This document shows positions 14,823-21,816 of a DNA stretch of 40,712 bases, one piece after another. Under the pieces are notes generated by a model. It saw only the letters and a program-made list of their open reading frames with translations, was not told where the DNA came from and made no database searches. Origin of the DNA: CAKSXP01 sp964609305 (GTDB taxonomy: Bacteria; Bacillota; Clostridia; Oscillospirales; Oscillospiraceae); contig CAZSRK010000019.1 in the NCBI GenBank assembly GCA_964609305.1, positions 1 to 40,712 on the forward strand, read 5' to 3'. Position 1 is the stretch's first letter. Every line of letters starts with the position of its first letter. A program made the translations under genes and the position numbers.

Positions 14823-15675
14823 CGTCGCAGTGATTGGAGCCGGTCCGGCCGGCGTGTCTGCGGCTGTGTACACTGTCAGGGCGGGATTTGACACGCTGAT
14901 AATCGGACGCGACGGCGGTTCGCTGGAAAAAGCGGCCGAGATAGATAACTACTATGGCTTTGCAGGGCCCGTCTCCGGCGCGGAGCTTCTGCAAAACGGA
15001 CGGGAACAGGCGAAACGCCTTGGCTGCATCCTGATGGAGGCGGAGGTCATGGGCCTTGGGTGGGACGGCAGCTTCAGCCTGTCGACAAGCGCCGGACAGG
15101 TGCAGGCCCGATGCGTGATACTTGCCACCGGAGCAAAGCGGGATACGGCGAATATAAAGGGCCTGAACAGGCTTGACGGTTCTGGTGTGAGCTGGTGCGC
15201 TGTCTGCGATGGTTTTTTTCACCGTGGAAAGCCCGTCGCCGTGCTTGGTTCCGGCGAATATGCCCGACATGAGTGCGAGCAGCTTCTGGGAGTTGCCGGC
15301 AGCGTGACGCTTCTCACTAACGGCCAGAAGCTCACCTGCGATATGCCGGAACAGATGATTGTTACGGAAAAACCGCTCGCCGAACTTCTGGGCGAAGAAA
15401 AGCTTTCCGGAGTGCGCTTCGATGATGGAACGGAAATGGAGCTGTCGGGGCTGTTCGTCGCACTTGGGGCCGCCGGCGGGACTGAGCTTGCCCGAAAGCT
15501 CGGTGTCCCTGTCGAGAACGGCCGTGTCACGACGGATGCGGATATGGCCACCATGCTGCCCGGCCTGTTCGCCGCGGGGGACTGCGTAAGCGCCATTCGT
15601 CAGGTATCTGTCTCCGTTGGCCAGGGGGCAGTTGCGGGACTGAGCGCGGCAAGGTGGCTTCGGGCCCAAAAGTAG
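14815..15675 (+). CDS. Thioredoxin-reductase-like flavoprotein lacking the NADPH signature
   Basis: 286 aa, shorter than the usual 305-320 aa. The FAD dinucleotide fold is intact at the N-terminus (VAVIGAGPAGVSAA, residues 4-17), and the FAD-binding GLFAAGDC is near the C-terminus. The redox pair is CAVC (C128, C131). The second nucleotide fold is degenerate: GSGEYARHECEQ replaces GGGNTAVEEA, and the HRRxxxR motif that binds the NADPH phosphate is replaced by LLTNGQ. This resembles the pyridine-nucleotide-independent, ferredoxin-linked thioredoxin reductases described in clostridia (family knowledge). The electron donor here is therefore probably not NADPH. The start at 14815 overlaps trxA by 8 bases; an in-frame TTG at 14800 is less likely. 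Confidence 0.85.
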   Translation: MYDVAVIGAGPAGVSAAVYTVRAGFDTLIIGRDGGSLEKAAEIDNYYGFAGPVSGAELLQNGREQAKRLGCILMEAEVMGLGWDGSFSLSTSAGQVQARCVILATGAKRDTANIKGLNRLDGSGVSWCAVCDGFFHRGKPVAVLGSGEYARHECEQLLGVAGSVTLLTNGQKLTCDMPEQMIVTEKPLAELLGEEKLSGVRFDDGTEMELSGLFVALGAAGGTELARKLGVPVENGRVTTDADMATMLPGLFAAGDCVSAIRQVSVSVGQGAVAGLSAARWLRAQK

Positions 15676-15692
15676 CTACATATTATGTTCAT

Positions 15693-15738
15693 GTTCATGC
15701 TGTCAAAAAAGTCTAAAGACTTTTTTGACAGCATGAAC
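15693..15738. repeat. 46-bp near-perfect palindrome
   Basis: Arms of 22 bp (15693-15714 and 15717-15738; outer end GTTCATGCTGTC, inner end AAAAAAGTCT) are perfect inverted copies separated by two bases. Each strand has a T-run in its 3' arm. It lies 17 bp after the thioredoxin-reductase-like gene. It could act as a bidirectional terminator or be the end of a dispersed repeat. Confidence 0.8.
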
Positions 15739-15907
15739 AATGCCGTTACTTTGCCGTTACTTTCGCACGCACAGCAGTGCGAAGGCTCTCGCTGCGTGAT
15801 GGGCAAGCCTTGCTGAGCGAGGCTTTGAGGGGCATTCGAGCCGATTCGAGGCGGGCCCACCAATTGGCTCAGTGTTCCTTCGCTTGTGTAGACGGTTTTT
15901 CGACAGC
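15721..15907. repeat. Candidate dispersed intergenic repeat element
   Basis: The segment is bounded by near-identical 12-mers in the same orientation: TTTTTTGACAGC (15721-15732) and TTTTTCGACAGC (15896-15907). Inside are TGCCGTTACTT twice in tandem (15741-15751, 15752-15762), a hairpin TTCGCAC...GTGCGAA (about 15762-15783) and ATTCGAG twice separated by CCG. Composition differs from both the neighbouring genes and the AT-rich flank. A miniature repeat element is inferred; no second copy exists in this window. Confidence 0.4.
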
Positions 15908-15920
15908 CTGATATTATATT

Positions 15921-15963
15921 AATTACAACCGGATGTAAAATTGCAACCGGTTGTAATTTTTTA
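15921..15963 (+). terminator. Terminator downstream of trxA and its reductase
   Basis: AATTACAACCGG (15921-15932) pairs perfectly with CCGGTTGTAATT (15947-15958) over a 14-nt loop. The 3' arm runs into TTTT. It is the first clear rho-independent terminator after the redox pair, though it lies beyond the candidate repeat element. Confidence 0.7.
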
Positions 15964-16330
15964 TGCAATTTTTTGTAACTAAATTAATTCTCTTAAACAG
16001 AGAATTATATGCCAAAAGTGGGGAGCGAGTGGGGAAAAAATAAAAAATTTTATTACATTATAAATATATATATGGTAAAAATCTACCTAAGTAGTGTTAA
16101 ATAAATAACAATTGTTGCATTATTAGCGGAAGCCTGCTATTATCGGGAACAGCAAGTTACAAAAACAAAAAAAATTAGTATCAAAAAACTACAAATTCAT
16201 TATCAAAAAAGATGCTGAAAGGTAACAATCGGCCTGGCCTCTGCATATACTTTTGCCAGAGCCGACCTTGTTGATTGTGCAGACAGCGCGGGATGCCGTG
16301 CCGTCGGAACCGGAAAGGAGACTGTTGATT

Positions 16331-17128
16331 ATGAAGAAGCTTATCTTGCTGATAACGGCTGTACTGGCCGCATTTGCGCTCAGCGCGGCGGGATTTGCCG
16401 CCTATGACCCCGATGTGGACTATCTTGACGTGATGATAGACGCCGCGGCCAGCGGGGACCTGCAGGCGGGTTACGCAGCAGAGGCCGCGCGCCGCGAGAA
16501 AATCGAGGCTCTTGGCCTTGACAGCACCGACATAAGTTTTGATGATCTGTATCTGCTGTCGAAGATAATCTACGCCGAGGCCGGGAGCGAATGGCTATCA
16601 GATGAGTGGAAGATGTGCGTGGGCGAAGTCGTGCTCAACAGGGTAGCGTCGCCTGAATTCCCGGACACAATTGAGGATGTTATCTACCAGTCCGGGCAGT
16701 ATTACAGCCGCAGCAGTACATACTTTGCAAATCTCCGTCCCTCGGAACGCTGTGTTGACATAGCTGTGGACCTGCTGATGGGAGAGCGGTATCTAAACGA
16801 TTCATCCGTCGTCTTCCAGGCAAATTTCGTACAGGGCTCCGGCATATGCCAGCATTTTTATGATCGCTATCTCGGCTCGACATATTTCTGCTATTCAAGC
16901 AAGCCATGGCTGTATGAGCAGGAGGAAACGACCGAGGACGAGTCCGATACCAACGACGGTCTGCAGGACGATGAAACTGCCATCGTTGAGGATATCAGCG
17001 GACAGGACGAATACGAAGATAATGAGGATAATTACGTGGGTTTTGTGCTTGAGAGCGTAACGATAGAGGCGCTTGAGACTCTGAAGATCCCGGAGAATCT
17101 GCCCGCGATGATAGTGTCATTCGATTGA
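16331..17128 (+). CDS. Secreted SleB-like cell wall hydrolase
   Basis: 265 aa. The N-terminus is a signal peptide (KKLILLITAVLAAFALSAAGFA, cleavage after about residue 24). The hydrolase domain of the SleB/CwlJ type covers about 70-195: DLYLLSKIIYAEAGSEW carries the catalytic Glu (E83), followed by GEVVLNRVASPEFPDTIEDVIYQ. These enzymes cleave peptidoglycan, often spore cortex, as lytic transglycosylases. The C-terminal 60 residues are strongly acidic (QEETTEDESDTND) and probably disordered. The ATG at 16331 has GGAAAGGAG upstream; the longer frame from 16253 lacks a signal and is rejected. It stands alone, with a bidirectional terminator after it. A germination role is likely but not certain. 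Confidence 0.85.
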   Translation: MKKLILLITAVLAAFALSAAGFAAYDPDVDYLDVMIDAAASGDLQAGYAAEAARREKIEALGLDSTDISFDDLYLLSKIIYAEAGSEWLSDEWKMCVGEVVLNRVASPEFPDTIEDVIYQSGQYYSRSSTYFANLRPSERCVDIAVDLLMGERYLNDSSVVFQANFVQGSGICQHFYDRYLGSTYFCYSSKPWLYEQEETTEDESDTNDGLQDDETAIVEDISGQDEYEDNEDNYVGFVLESVTIEALETLKIPENLPAMIVSFD

Positions 17129-17136
17129 ACTGACAG

Positions 17137-17182
17137 AAAAAGATATAGCCGCGCAGCGAAAGCTGCGCGGCTATATCTTTTT
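17137..17182. terminator. Strong bidirectional terminator between convergent genes
   Basis: A 21-bp perfect stem (17137-17157 with 17162-17182) is closed by a GAAA tetraloop. The arms start with AAAAAGATATAG and end with CTATATCTTTTT, so both strands have a U tract. It separates the SleB-like gene (stop 17128) from the leftward acyltransferase-like gene (stop 17197). Confidence 0.95.
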
Positions 17183-17196
17183 CCGGATCAGACAGT

Positions 17197-18081
17197 TCAG
17201 AAAATATCCTGCTCAACATGTTCGGGCGCCTGCTCGAGAAGCTCAGGTTTACGCATGATGTGTTTCAGGTATTTGAATGCGGTGGCATAGCTGTGCCCGT
17301 CACAGATGCGCTCGTCGCAGACTACGGTATAGTCGATATATTTCTTTTCCACAACGCTTCCGTCAGCGGTCAGCGCATATTCGCGTCGCTTCGCGCCAAA
17401 ACCGATGAATACTGGCAAATTGCCAAAGTTGTAAATATGATGGTAAATAGGTGGGATGCCCAGAGAGCCGAGGTCGGTAATTATCATCGAGCCGTGGAAC
17501 GGGCTTGCCTTGAGCAGAGCAGCGGGGAGCAGGTCGAAGTAGTCCATCAGGTTCAGGAACCACACGGCGAATTTGAGCAGCAGCCTTGGTATTTGGCACA
17601 GGGCGTTTGCTACCTGCTCAGTATTGTTGTCCCCGGTGTCGGCCTTTATCTCGTCTATGGCCTCGTTAAGCTTACGGTAGACATCGAAAACGGTGTCCGT
17701 CGGCTCGAAATCGACCTTAATCGTTGTCTCGGTCGAATCGATCGACAGCGAACGCTTGACCGTCAGCACGATCTGTATCGTGTTGCGGGCAAAGATTTTC
17801 TGTCCGCTCACAAACCTGTTTATAAAGGGACATGTCGAGGCTACGCGGATATAGCTTGCCACGAACAGGTGAAGCATGCCTATGCCCTTCCATCCTTCGG
17901 CGCGTTTACTGCGCAGCCAGCGATCGATTTCCGTTATCTCCAGGCTGTCTTGAAAATAGTTACATGCGTCGTTACGCTTAATCATAATAAAAGGGGTAAA
18001 TTTATTAAGTGCGGGAAGCGAACGAACCTGGCGGCCTTCTTTACGGTCACCTATGCGGCGCTTATAGGTTGTGTCAGCCAT
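17197..18081 (-). CDS. Orphan E2/CAT-fold acyltransferase-like protein with altered active site
   Basis: 294 aa. It resembles the catalytic domain of 2-oxoacid dehydrogenase E2 and chloramphenicol acetyltransferase folds. The N-terminal part has MIKRNDACNYF and WKGIGMLHLFVASYIRV, the middle has GSMIITDLGSLGIPPIYHHI, and the C-terminus has YTVVCDERICDGHSYATAF. The canonical active-site DHRxxDG reads DERICDG here: Glu257 replaces the catalytic His, while Asp261 remains. There is no lipoyl domain, no E1-binding domain and no dehydrogenase genes nearby. It could use another base, bind acyl-CoA without catalysis, or act as a different transferase. It is monocistronic with its own promoter and terminator, divergent from the V-ATPase operon. 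The family call is good; the function is unknown. Confidence 0.75.
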   Translation of the reverse strand: MADTTYKRRIGDRKEGRQVRSLPALNKFTPFIMIKRNDACNYFQDSLEITEIDRWLRSKRAEGWKGIGMLHLFVASYIRVASTCPFINRFVSGQKIFARNTIQIVLTVKRSLSIDSTETTIKVDFEPTDTVFDVYRKLNEAIDEIKADTGDNNTEQVANALCQIPRLLLKFAVWFLNLMDYFDLLPAALLKASPFHGSMIITDLGSLGIPPIYHHIYNFGNLPVFIGFGAKRREYALTADGSVVEKKYIDYTVVCDERICDGHSYATAFKYLKHIMRKPELLEQAPEHVEQDIF

Positions 18082-18142
18082 GGCTCTTCCTCCTGAATAA
18101 ATAATTTAAGGGGGCTTGGTCATTTGCCGTTAAGGCTTTATT

Positions 18143-18171
18143 ATTATATAGATGAATAGATCAAAACGCAA
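18143..18171 (-). promoter_or_regulatory. Promoter of the E2-like gene
   Basis: Minus strand: perfect -10 TATAAT (complement of 18143-18148), 17-bp spacer, -35 TTGCGT (complement of 18166-18171). It lies about 60 bp before the start at 18081. Confidence 0.6.
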
Positions 18172-18239
18172 GAATAAAGTTGAATTTTAAGAAATTAAGG
18201 CGGGAAAATATACAAAAAACATAATAATAGACTTCTTTT

Positions 18240-18267
18240 GATACAATAAAAATGATACAATAAAAAT
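18240..18267. repeat. 14-bp tandem duplication upstream of the V-ATPase promoter
   Basis: GATACAATAAAAAT is present twice head to tail (18240-18253, 18254-18267), ending 13 bp before the predicted -35. A-rich tandem units here could act as an upstream promoter element or a regulator site. Confidence 0.7.
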
Positions 18268-18280
18268 ATTGAATTAATCA

Positions 18281-18309
18281 TTGAAATTATCGGAGTATTA
18301 GGATAGAAT
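18281..18309 (+). promoter_or_regulatory. Promoter of the V-ATPase operon
   Basis: -35 TTGAAA (18281-18286), 17-bp spacer, -10 TAGAAT (18304-18309); each differs from consensus at one base. It predicts an RNA start near 18316 and an 80-nt leader. Confidence 0.75.
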
Positions 18310-18324
18310 AAACTTTATAGCTAG

Positions 18325-18353
18325 CGCTGTATTGCAGCAAATCGCTGTATTGC
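18325..18353. repeat. Paired 11-bp direct repeats in the V-ATPase leader
   Basis: CGCTGTATTGC occurs at 18325-18335 and 18343-18353, 18 bp apart, just downstream of the predicted transcription start. Position and spacing fit an operator or RNA-level control site (inference). Confidence 0.55.
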
Positions 18354-18395
18354 GCTTTACAGAGGGATATTTCAATGCCGGGAGGTGTTTTTAAT

Positions 18396-18710
18396 ATGTC
18401 ACTTGAAGCGATAAAAATTATCGGGCAAGCGGAAGAGAAGGCAAATAAAGCCAGAAACGATGCCGCCGTTGCATCCAAAAACGCGATAAGCGAGGCAGAG
18501 GCCGCCGGACGGCAGGCTGTGGAGCAGGCTGTCAGCAAAGCCAACGACGAGTTGCGCGATCTTATGAGAAAAGCGGACGAAAAAGCCAAATCCCAGGCGC
18601 AGGCCCTTGCATCCACGACCGAAAACAAAATGGCCTCCATGCGCGTGCGTGCGGAGGGAAATCTGGATAAGGCGGCGGCGCTCGTTGTTGAAAGGATCGT
18701 GAACAGCTAA
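18396..18710 (+). CDS. ntpF: V-type ATPase peripheral stalk subunit G/H
   Basis: 104 aa, almost entirely one Ala/Glu/Lys-rich helix (AEEKANKARNDAAVASKNAI), typical of the G subunit (also called H or NtpF). It pairs with subunit E as a coiled-coil stator linking the soluble ATPase ring to subunit I. The ATG at 18396 follows GGAGG by about 9 bases; an in-frame ATG at 18375 precedes that site and is unlikely. It is the first gene of the nine-gene operon, and its TAA overlaps the ATG of subunit I by one base. Sequence alone identifies it weakly; the operon position makes the call firm. Confidence 0.85.
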   Translation: MSLEAIKIIGQAEEKANKARNDAAVASKNAISEAEAAGRQAVEQAVSKANDELRDLMRKADEKAKSQAQALASTTENKMASMRVRAEGNLDKAAALVVERIVNS

Positions 18711-20674
18711 TGGCCATTGTAAAGATGAAAAAGCTGCTCATCCTGGCTCCGAAGCACAGCGAGAAAGAGCTTATGGAAAGGCTGCTGCTACTCGGCTGTG
18801 TGGAGGTCGGTTCGCCGGAAAAGGCGCTCGAGGACGAGGAGGTTGCCTCCCTTGTGGACGTCAGGACCGGCCAGCTCCCGGACATGAGGGCGCGTCGCGC
18901 GGAGTTCATAGAGGGGATTTCAATACTGGACAGATATGCGCCTGAAAAGCGCGGTCTGCTCTACCAGAAGCCGAGCGTCGGGGCGCGGGAGCTTCTCGAC
19001 GGGGAGCAGCTTGAGGATACGGCGGAATTTGTGCGCAAGATAGATTACTTTGACGATCAGATACGCCGCGTGAATATAGTACAGGGGCAGCAGCGCAGCC
19101 TTATAGAGGCTCTCACGCCATGGGCCGAGCTCGACCTGCCGCTTGATTTTTCAGGTACGGAGAGCTGCGATATTGTTTTCGGCACCGCTCCGGCGACAGG
19201 GGACCTGCATGAGATGACCTTGGCCCTGGCGCAGGCAGCGCCGGAGTCGGAGCTCATGCAGATCAATTCCGACGCCGAGCAGTTGTACCTTGTGCTCATC
19301 TGCCTGCGACAGGAGAGGGAACAGGCGCTTGCCGCGCTTCGCGCGTTCGGTTTTGCAATTGCCGCGTTCCCTGAGAGCTCTAAGACTGCGGCGGAAGCCA
19401 TACGCGAGGCGAGGGCCTCGGTAGAGGAGCTGGATATCGGAAAACAGGGCCTTACGGAAATGATCGTATCAGGTGCCGACAAGCGCGGCGCAATAGAGCT
19501 GTGCGCCGATATGATGTCGGCCAGGATAGAGCGGGAGGAGGCTGCGGAAAAGCTGCTGCGCACTGAATACGCCATTGCGCTGACCGGCTGGGCCTCCGCC
19601 GACAAAGAGCGGGAGCTTACGGCGCTGCTGGACGAATACGGCTGTGCCTGGGAGTTGACCGAGCCGGAGGAGCAGGAGTATCCCGAGGTGCCGGTATCCC
19701 TGAAAAACAACTGGTTTACGCGGCCGCTCAATATGGTCACGGAGATGTACAGCCTCCCGGCCTACGGCTCGCTGGACCCTAATCCGCTGATGGCCCCGTT
19801 CTTCATATTGTTTTACGGGATAATGATGGCGGACATGGGCTATGGTGTTCTTATGATGCTGGGAAGTCTTTTCATGCTAAAGAGAATGCGCGTCACCGGC
19901 GGCATGAGAAATTTTGCCGGGCTGCTCGGACTGTGCGGTGTGAGCACGTTCATTGTCGGTGCGCTGACCGGCGGCTTTTTCGGAGATTTTATTCCGCAGC
20001 TAGTTGCGATCATAAATCCCGATACGACGTTTACGGAGCTGCCGTCGCTGTTCTCTCCGCTGGATGATACGGTGATGATACTAATTGGCGCGATGTGCCT
20101 GGGCTTTATCCAGATAATCACCGGCATGGCGATCAGTTTCGTGTCCAAGATCAGGGACGGCGACTGGTTTGGGGCCGTTTTTGAAGAGGGTACCTGGTGG
20201 GTGCTGTTTCTCGGAATAGGCTTTCTCGCCCTGGGTATTGGCAATATCGCCGGAGTGCCCGTGGTGCTGTGCATAGGCGGACTGATGCTTATAATCGGCT
20301 CGGCACGCGGCAGAAAGGGCCTGGGCAGGATAACCGGCGTCATCGGCACCATATACAACGGCGTCACCGGATATTTTGGCGATATACTCAGCTATTCAAG
20401 GCTCATGGCGCTCATGCTCGCGGGCAGCGTCATAGCGCAGGTGTTCAATACCATCGGCGCGATAATGGGCAACATCGTTGTGTTTCTTATCGTGTCCATA
20501 GTGGGCAATGCGCTCAATTTCGCGCTCAACCTGCTGGGGTGCTTTGTCCACGACCTGCGCCTGCAATGCCTGGAGTACTTTGGAAAGTTTTATAAGGACG
20601 GCGGCAAGCCGTTTAAGCCCCTAGCGATCAATACAAAGTATGTGACCGTCATCAACGATAAAAACGATAAATAA
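18710..20674 (+). CDS. ntpI: V-type ATPase membrane subunit I (a-subunit homologue)
   Basis: 654 aa, typical length. The N-terminal half is a cytoplasmic, helical stator arm (about 1-335). The C-terminal half has about seven to eight membrane helices, starting near NPLMAPFFILFYGIMMADMGYG, a family hallmark. The late helix containing GDILSYSRLMALMLAGSVIAQ carries the essential Arg (SYSRLM) that faces the proteolipid carboxylate during ion transfer. It forms the ion half-channels with the K ring. It overlaps the G/H gene by one base and is followed 16 bp later by the proteolipid gene. Confidence 0.95.
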   Translation: MAIVKMKKLLILAPKHSEKELMERLLLLGCVEVGSPEKALEDEEVASLVDVRTGQLPDMRARRAEFIEGISILDRYAPEKRGLLYQKPSVGARELLDGEQLEDTAEFVRKIDYFDDQIRRVNIVQGQQRSLIEALTPWAELDLPLDFSGTESCDIVFGTAPATGDLHEMTLALAQAAPESELMQINSDAEQLYLVLICLRQEREQALAALRAFGFAIAAFPESSKTAAEAIREARASVEELDIGKQGLTEMIVSGADKRGAIELCADMMSARIEREEAAEKLLRTEYAIALTGWASADKERELTALLDEYGCAWELTEPEEQEYPEVPVSLKNNWFTRPLNMVTEMYSLPAYGSLDPNPLMAPFFILFYGIMMADMGYGVLMMLGSLFMLKRMRVTGGMRNFAGLLGLCGVSTFIVGALTGGFFGDFIPQLVAIINPDTTFTELPSLFSPLDDTVMILIGAMCLGFIQIITGMAISFVSKIRDGDWFGAVFEEGTWWVLFLGIGFLALGIGNIAGVPVVLCIGGLMLIIGSARGRKGLGRITGVIGTIYNGVTGYFGDILSYSRLMALMLAGSVIAQVFNTIGAIMGNIVVFLIVSIVGNALNFALNLLGCFVHDLRLQCLEYFGKFYKDGGKPFKPLAINTKYVTVINDKNDK

Positions 20675-20690
20675 GAGGAGGAAAATCATT

Positions 20691-21173
20691 ATGTTTCTGG
20701 AACAGTTCGGTGGAATGGCAATCGGCCTGCTGGGCGCGGGCCTTGCGGCGGCGCTCTCAGGCGTCGGCTCTGCGATCGGCACCGGCATTGCCGGTCAGGC
20801 GGGCGCCGGGCTCCTGTGTGAGGACCCCGGCAAGTTCGGCAAGGTCATGATCCTGCAGGTTATACCTGGTACACAGGGCCTGTATGGCCTCGTCGTCTGG
20901 TTTTTCGCTTCATTTCGTATGGGCCTGCTCGACGGCAGCATCGTCGATCTGACTGTCACGGAGGGTATTCGCTATTTCGTGGCCTGCATCCCGATGGCTC
21001 TCGGCGGCTGGCTGTCCGCCATTGCCCAGGGCAAGGTGGCCGCAGCGTCCATCAACCTGCTTGCAAAGAAGCCCGACGACTGGTCAAAGGGCATGGTGCT
21101 GTGCATCACTGTCGAGTTTTATGCAATACTCGCGCTGCTGGCCTCCATGCTTATGATCCTCAATCTCGGTTGA
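20691..21173 (+). CDS. ntpK: V-type ATPase proteolipid subunit K with Na+ ligand set
   Basis: 160 aa, four membrane helices as two fused hairpins (16-kDa type). It forms the rotating ring in the membrane. Residues matching the Na+ ligands of Enterococcus hirae NtpK (L61, T64, Q65, Q110, E139) are found with a constant offset of three: I58 (backbone ligand), T61 and Q62 in PGTQGLYG, Q113 in AIAQGK, and E142 in TVEFYAIL. This argues that the ring binds Na+. Only the second hairpin has the ion-binding Glu. A strong AGAGGAGG ribosome site fits the need for many copies. It sits between subunits I and E. Confidence 0.95.
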   Translation: MFLEQFGGMAIGLLGAGLAAALSGVGSAIGTGIAGQAGAGLLCEDPGKFGKVMILQVIPGTQGLYGLVVWFFASFRMGLLDGSIVDLTVTEGIRYFVACIPMALGGWLSAIAQGKVAAASINLLAKKPDDWSKGMVLCITVEFYAILALLASMLMILNLG

Positions 21174-21197
21174 GATCGAAACAGAGGTTAAAATGAC

Positions 21198-21797
21198 ATG
21201 AACGGAATCGACAGGATCACCGCTAGTATAGAGCAAGATGCCGTTGAGGAGATCGGAAAGATCCGGGCCGAGACGGAACTCAAGTGCCGCGAAATCAGGG
21301 AGAGGTACGAGCAGCAGGCCCAGGAAAAGTACCGCAGTATCGTGCAGCAGGGCATCAGAGACTGCGAAAGCCGCGTCGAGCGGCTGGGCAGCACTGCCGA
21401 GATGGAGGCGAAGAAGGCCGTCCTTGCGATGAAGCAGTCCATGGTTTCACGGGTTTTCGAGATCGCAGTGGAAAAGGTCTGTGGCCTGCCCGAGGACGAA
21501 TATGTCTCATTCTGCGCCCGCCTGGCGGCAGCTGCCGCTGCCACCGGGTATGAGGAGCTCGTCTTTAACGAGAGCGACAGAACGCGTGTCGGCAGGAAGG
21601 TGGCCAAGGCGGCAAACGCGCTTCTGGAGGAGCGCGGCCTGCCCGGCAAATTGACCGTCAGCGGGGATGCCCGCGACATATGCGGCGGCCTTCTGGTCAA
21701 ACAGGGCGATATCGAGACAAACTGTACCGTCGAGACGATCGCGGCGTCCTACCGCGACGATATGGCGGCGGAGATAGCCAACGCGTTGTTTGGATAA
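21198..21797 (+). CDS. ntpE: V-type ATPase peripheral stalk subunit E
   Basis: 199 aa. A long N-terminal charged helix (about 1-90; IRAETELKCREIRERYEQQ) pairs with subunit G/H. A C-terminal alpha/beta globular part (GDIETNCTVETIAASYRDDM near the end) attaches to the A/B ring. Together they form the stator. The ATG at 21198 is preceded by GAGG. An upstream ATG at 21192 opens only a two-codon frame (ATG ACA TGA) overlapping the start. The order K-E-C is standard for the operon. Confidence 0.92.
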   Translation: MNGIDRITASIEQDAVEEIGKIRAETELKCREIRERYEQQAQEKYRSIVQQGIRDCESRVERLGSTAEMEAKKAVLAMKQSMVSRVFEIAVEKVCGLPEDEYVSFCARLAAAAAATGYEELVFNESDRTRVGRKVAKAANALLEERGLPGKLTVSGDARDICGGLLVKQGDIETNCTVETIAASYRDDMAAEIANALFG

Positions 21798-21816
21798 TTG
21801 ACAAGGGGGAGATAAC

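Larger units (their letters stand above)
15676..16330. other. 655-bp gap with palindrome, repeat element, terminator and leader
   Basis: I see no gene here. From left to right it holds a 22-bp-arm palindrome (15693-15738), a GC-rich repeat-like segment to about 15907 with an 11-bp tandem repeat and a small hairpin (TTCGCAC...GTGCGAA), and the trxAB terminator (15921-15963). It then has a very AT-rich stretch (about 16000-16215) and a leader with an imperfect hairpin (TCGGC around 16230 with GCCGA around 16262) before the SleB-like gene. A 122-codon minus-strand frame here is low-complexity repeat sequence and is not called. Confidence 0.55.
18082..18395. other. Divergent regulatory region upstream of the V-ATPase operon
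   Basis: This 314-bp AT-rich stretch contains no gene. It holds the leftward promoter of the E2-like gene (18143-18171), a 14-bp tandem duplication (18240-18267), the rightward V-ATPase promoter (18281-18309) and a pair of 11-bp direct repeats in the operon leader (18325-18353). GGAGG precedes the first start at 18396. Confidence 0.6.

Noticed and set aside
15600..15968. 122-codon minus-strand frame covering the palindrome and repeat segment
   Set aside because: It spans a 46-bp palindrome, a terminator and the end of the reductase gene. Its composition follows the repeats, which is typical of a spurious frame.
16100..16330. c-di-AMP (ydaO-type) riboswitch upstream of the SleB-like gene
   Set aside because: Cell wall hydrolase genes are often controlled this way, but the conserved sequence blocks of that RNA are not present; only an imperfect hairpin is visible.
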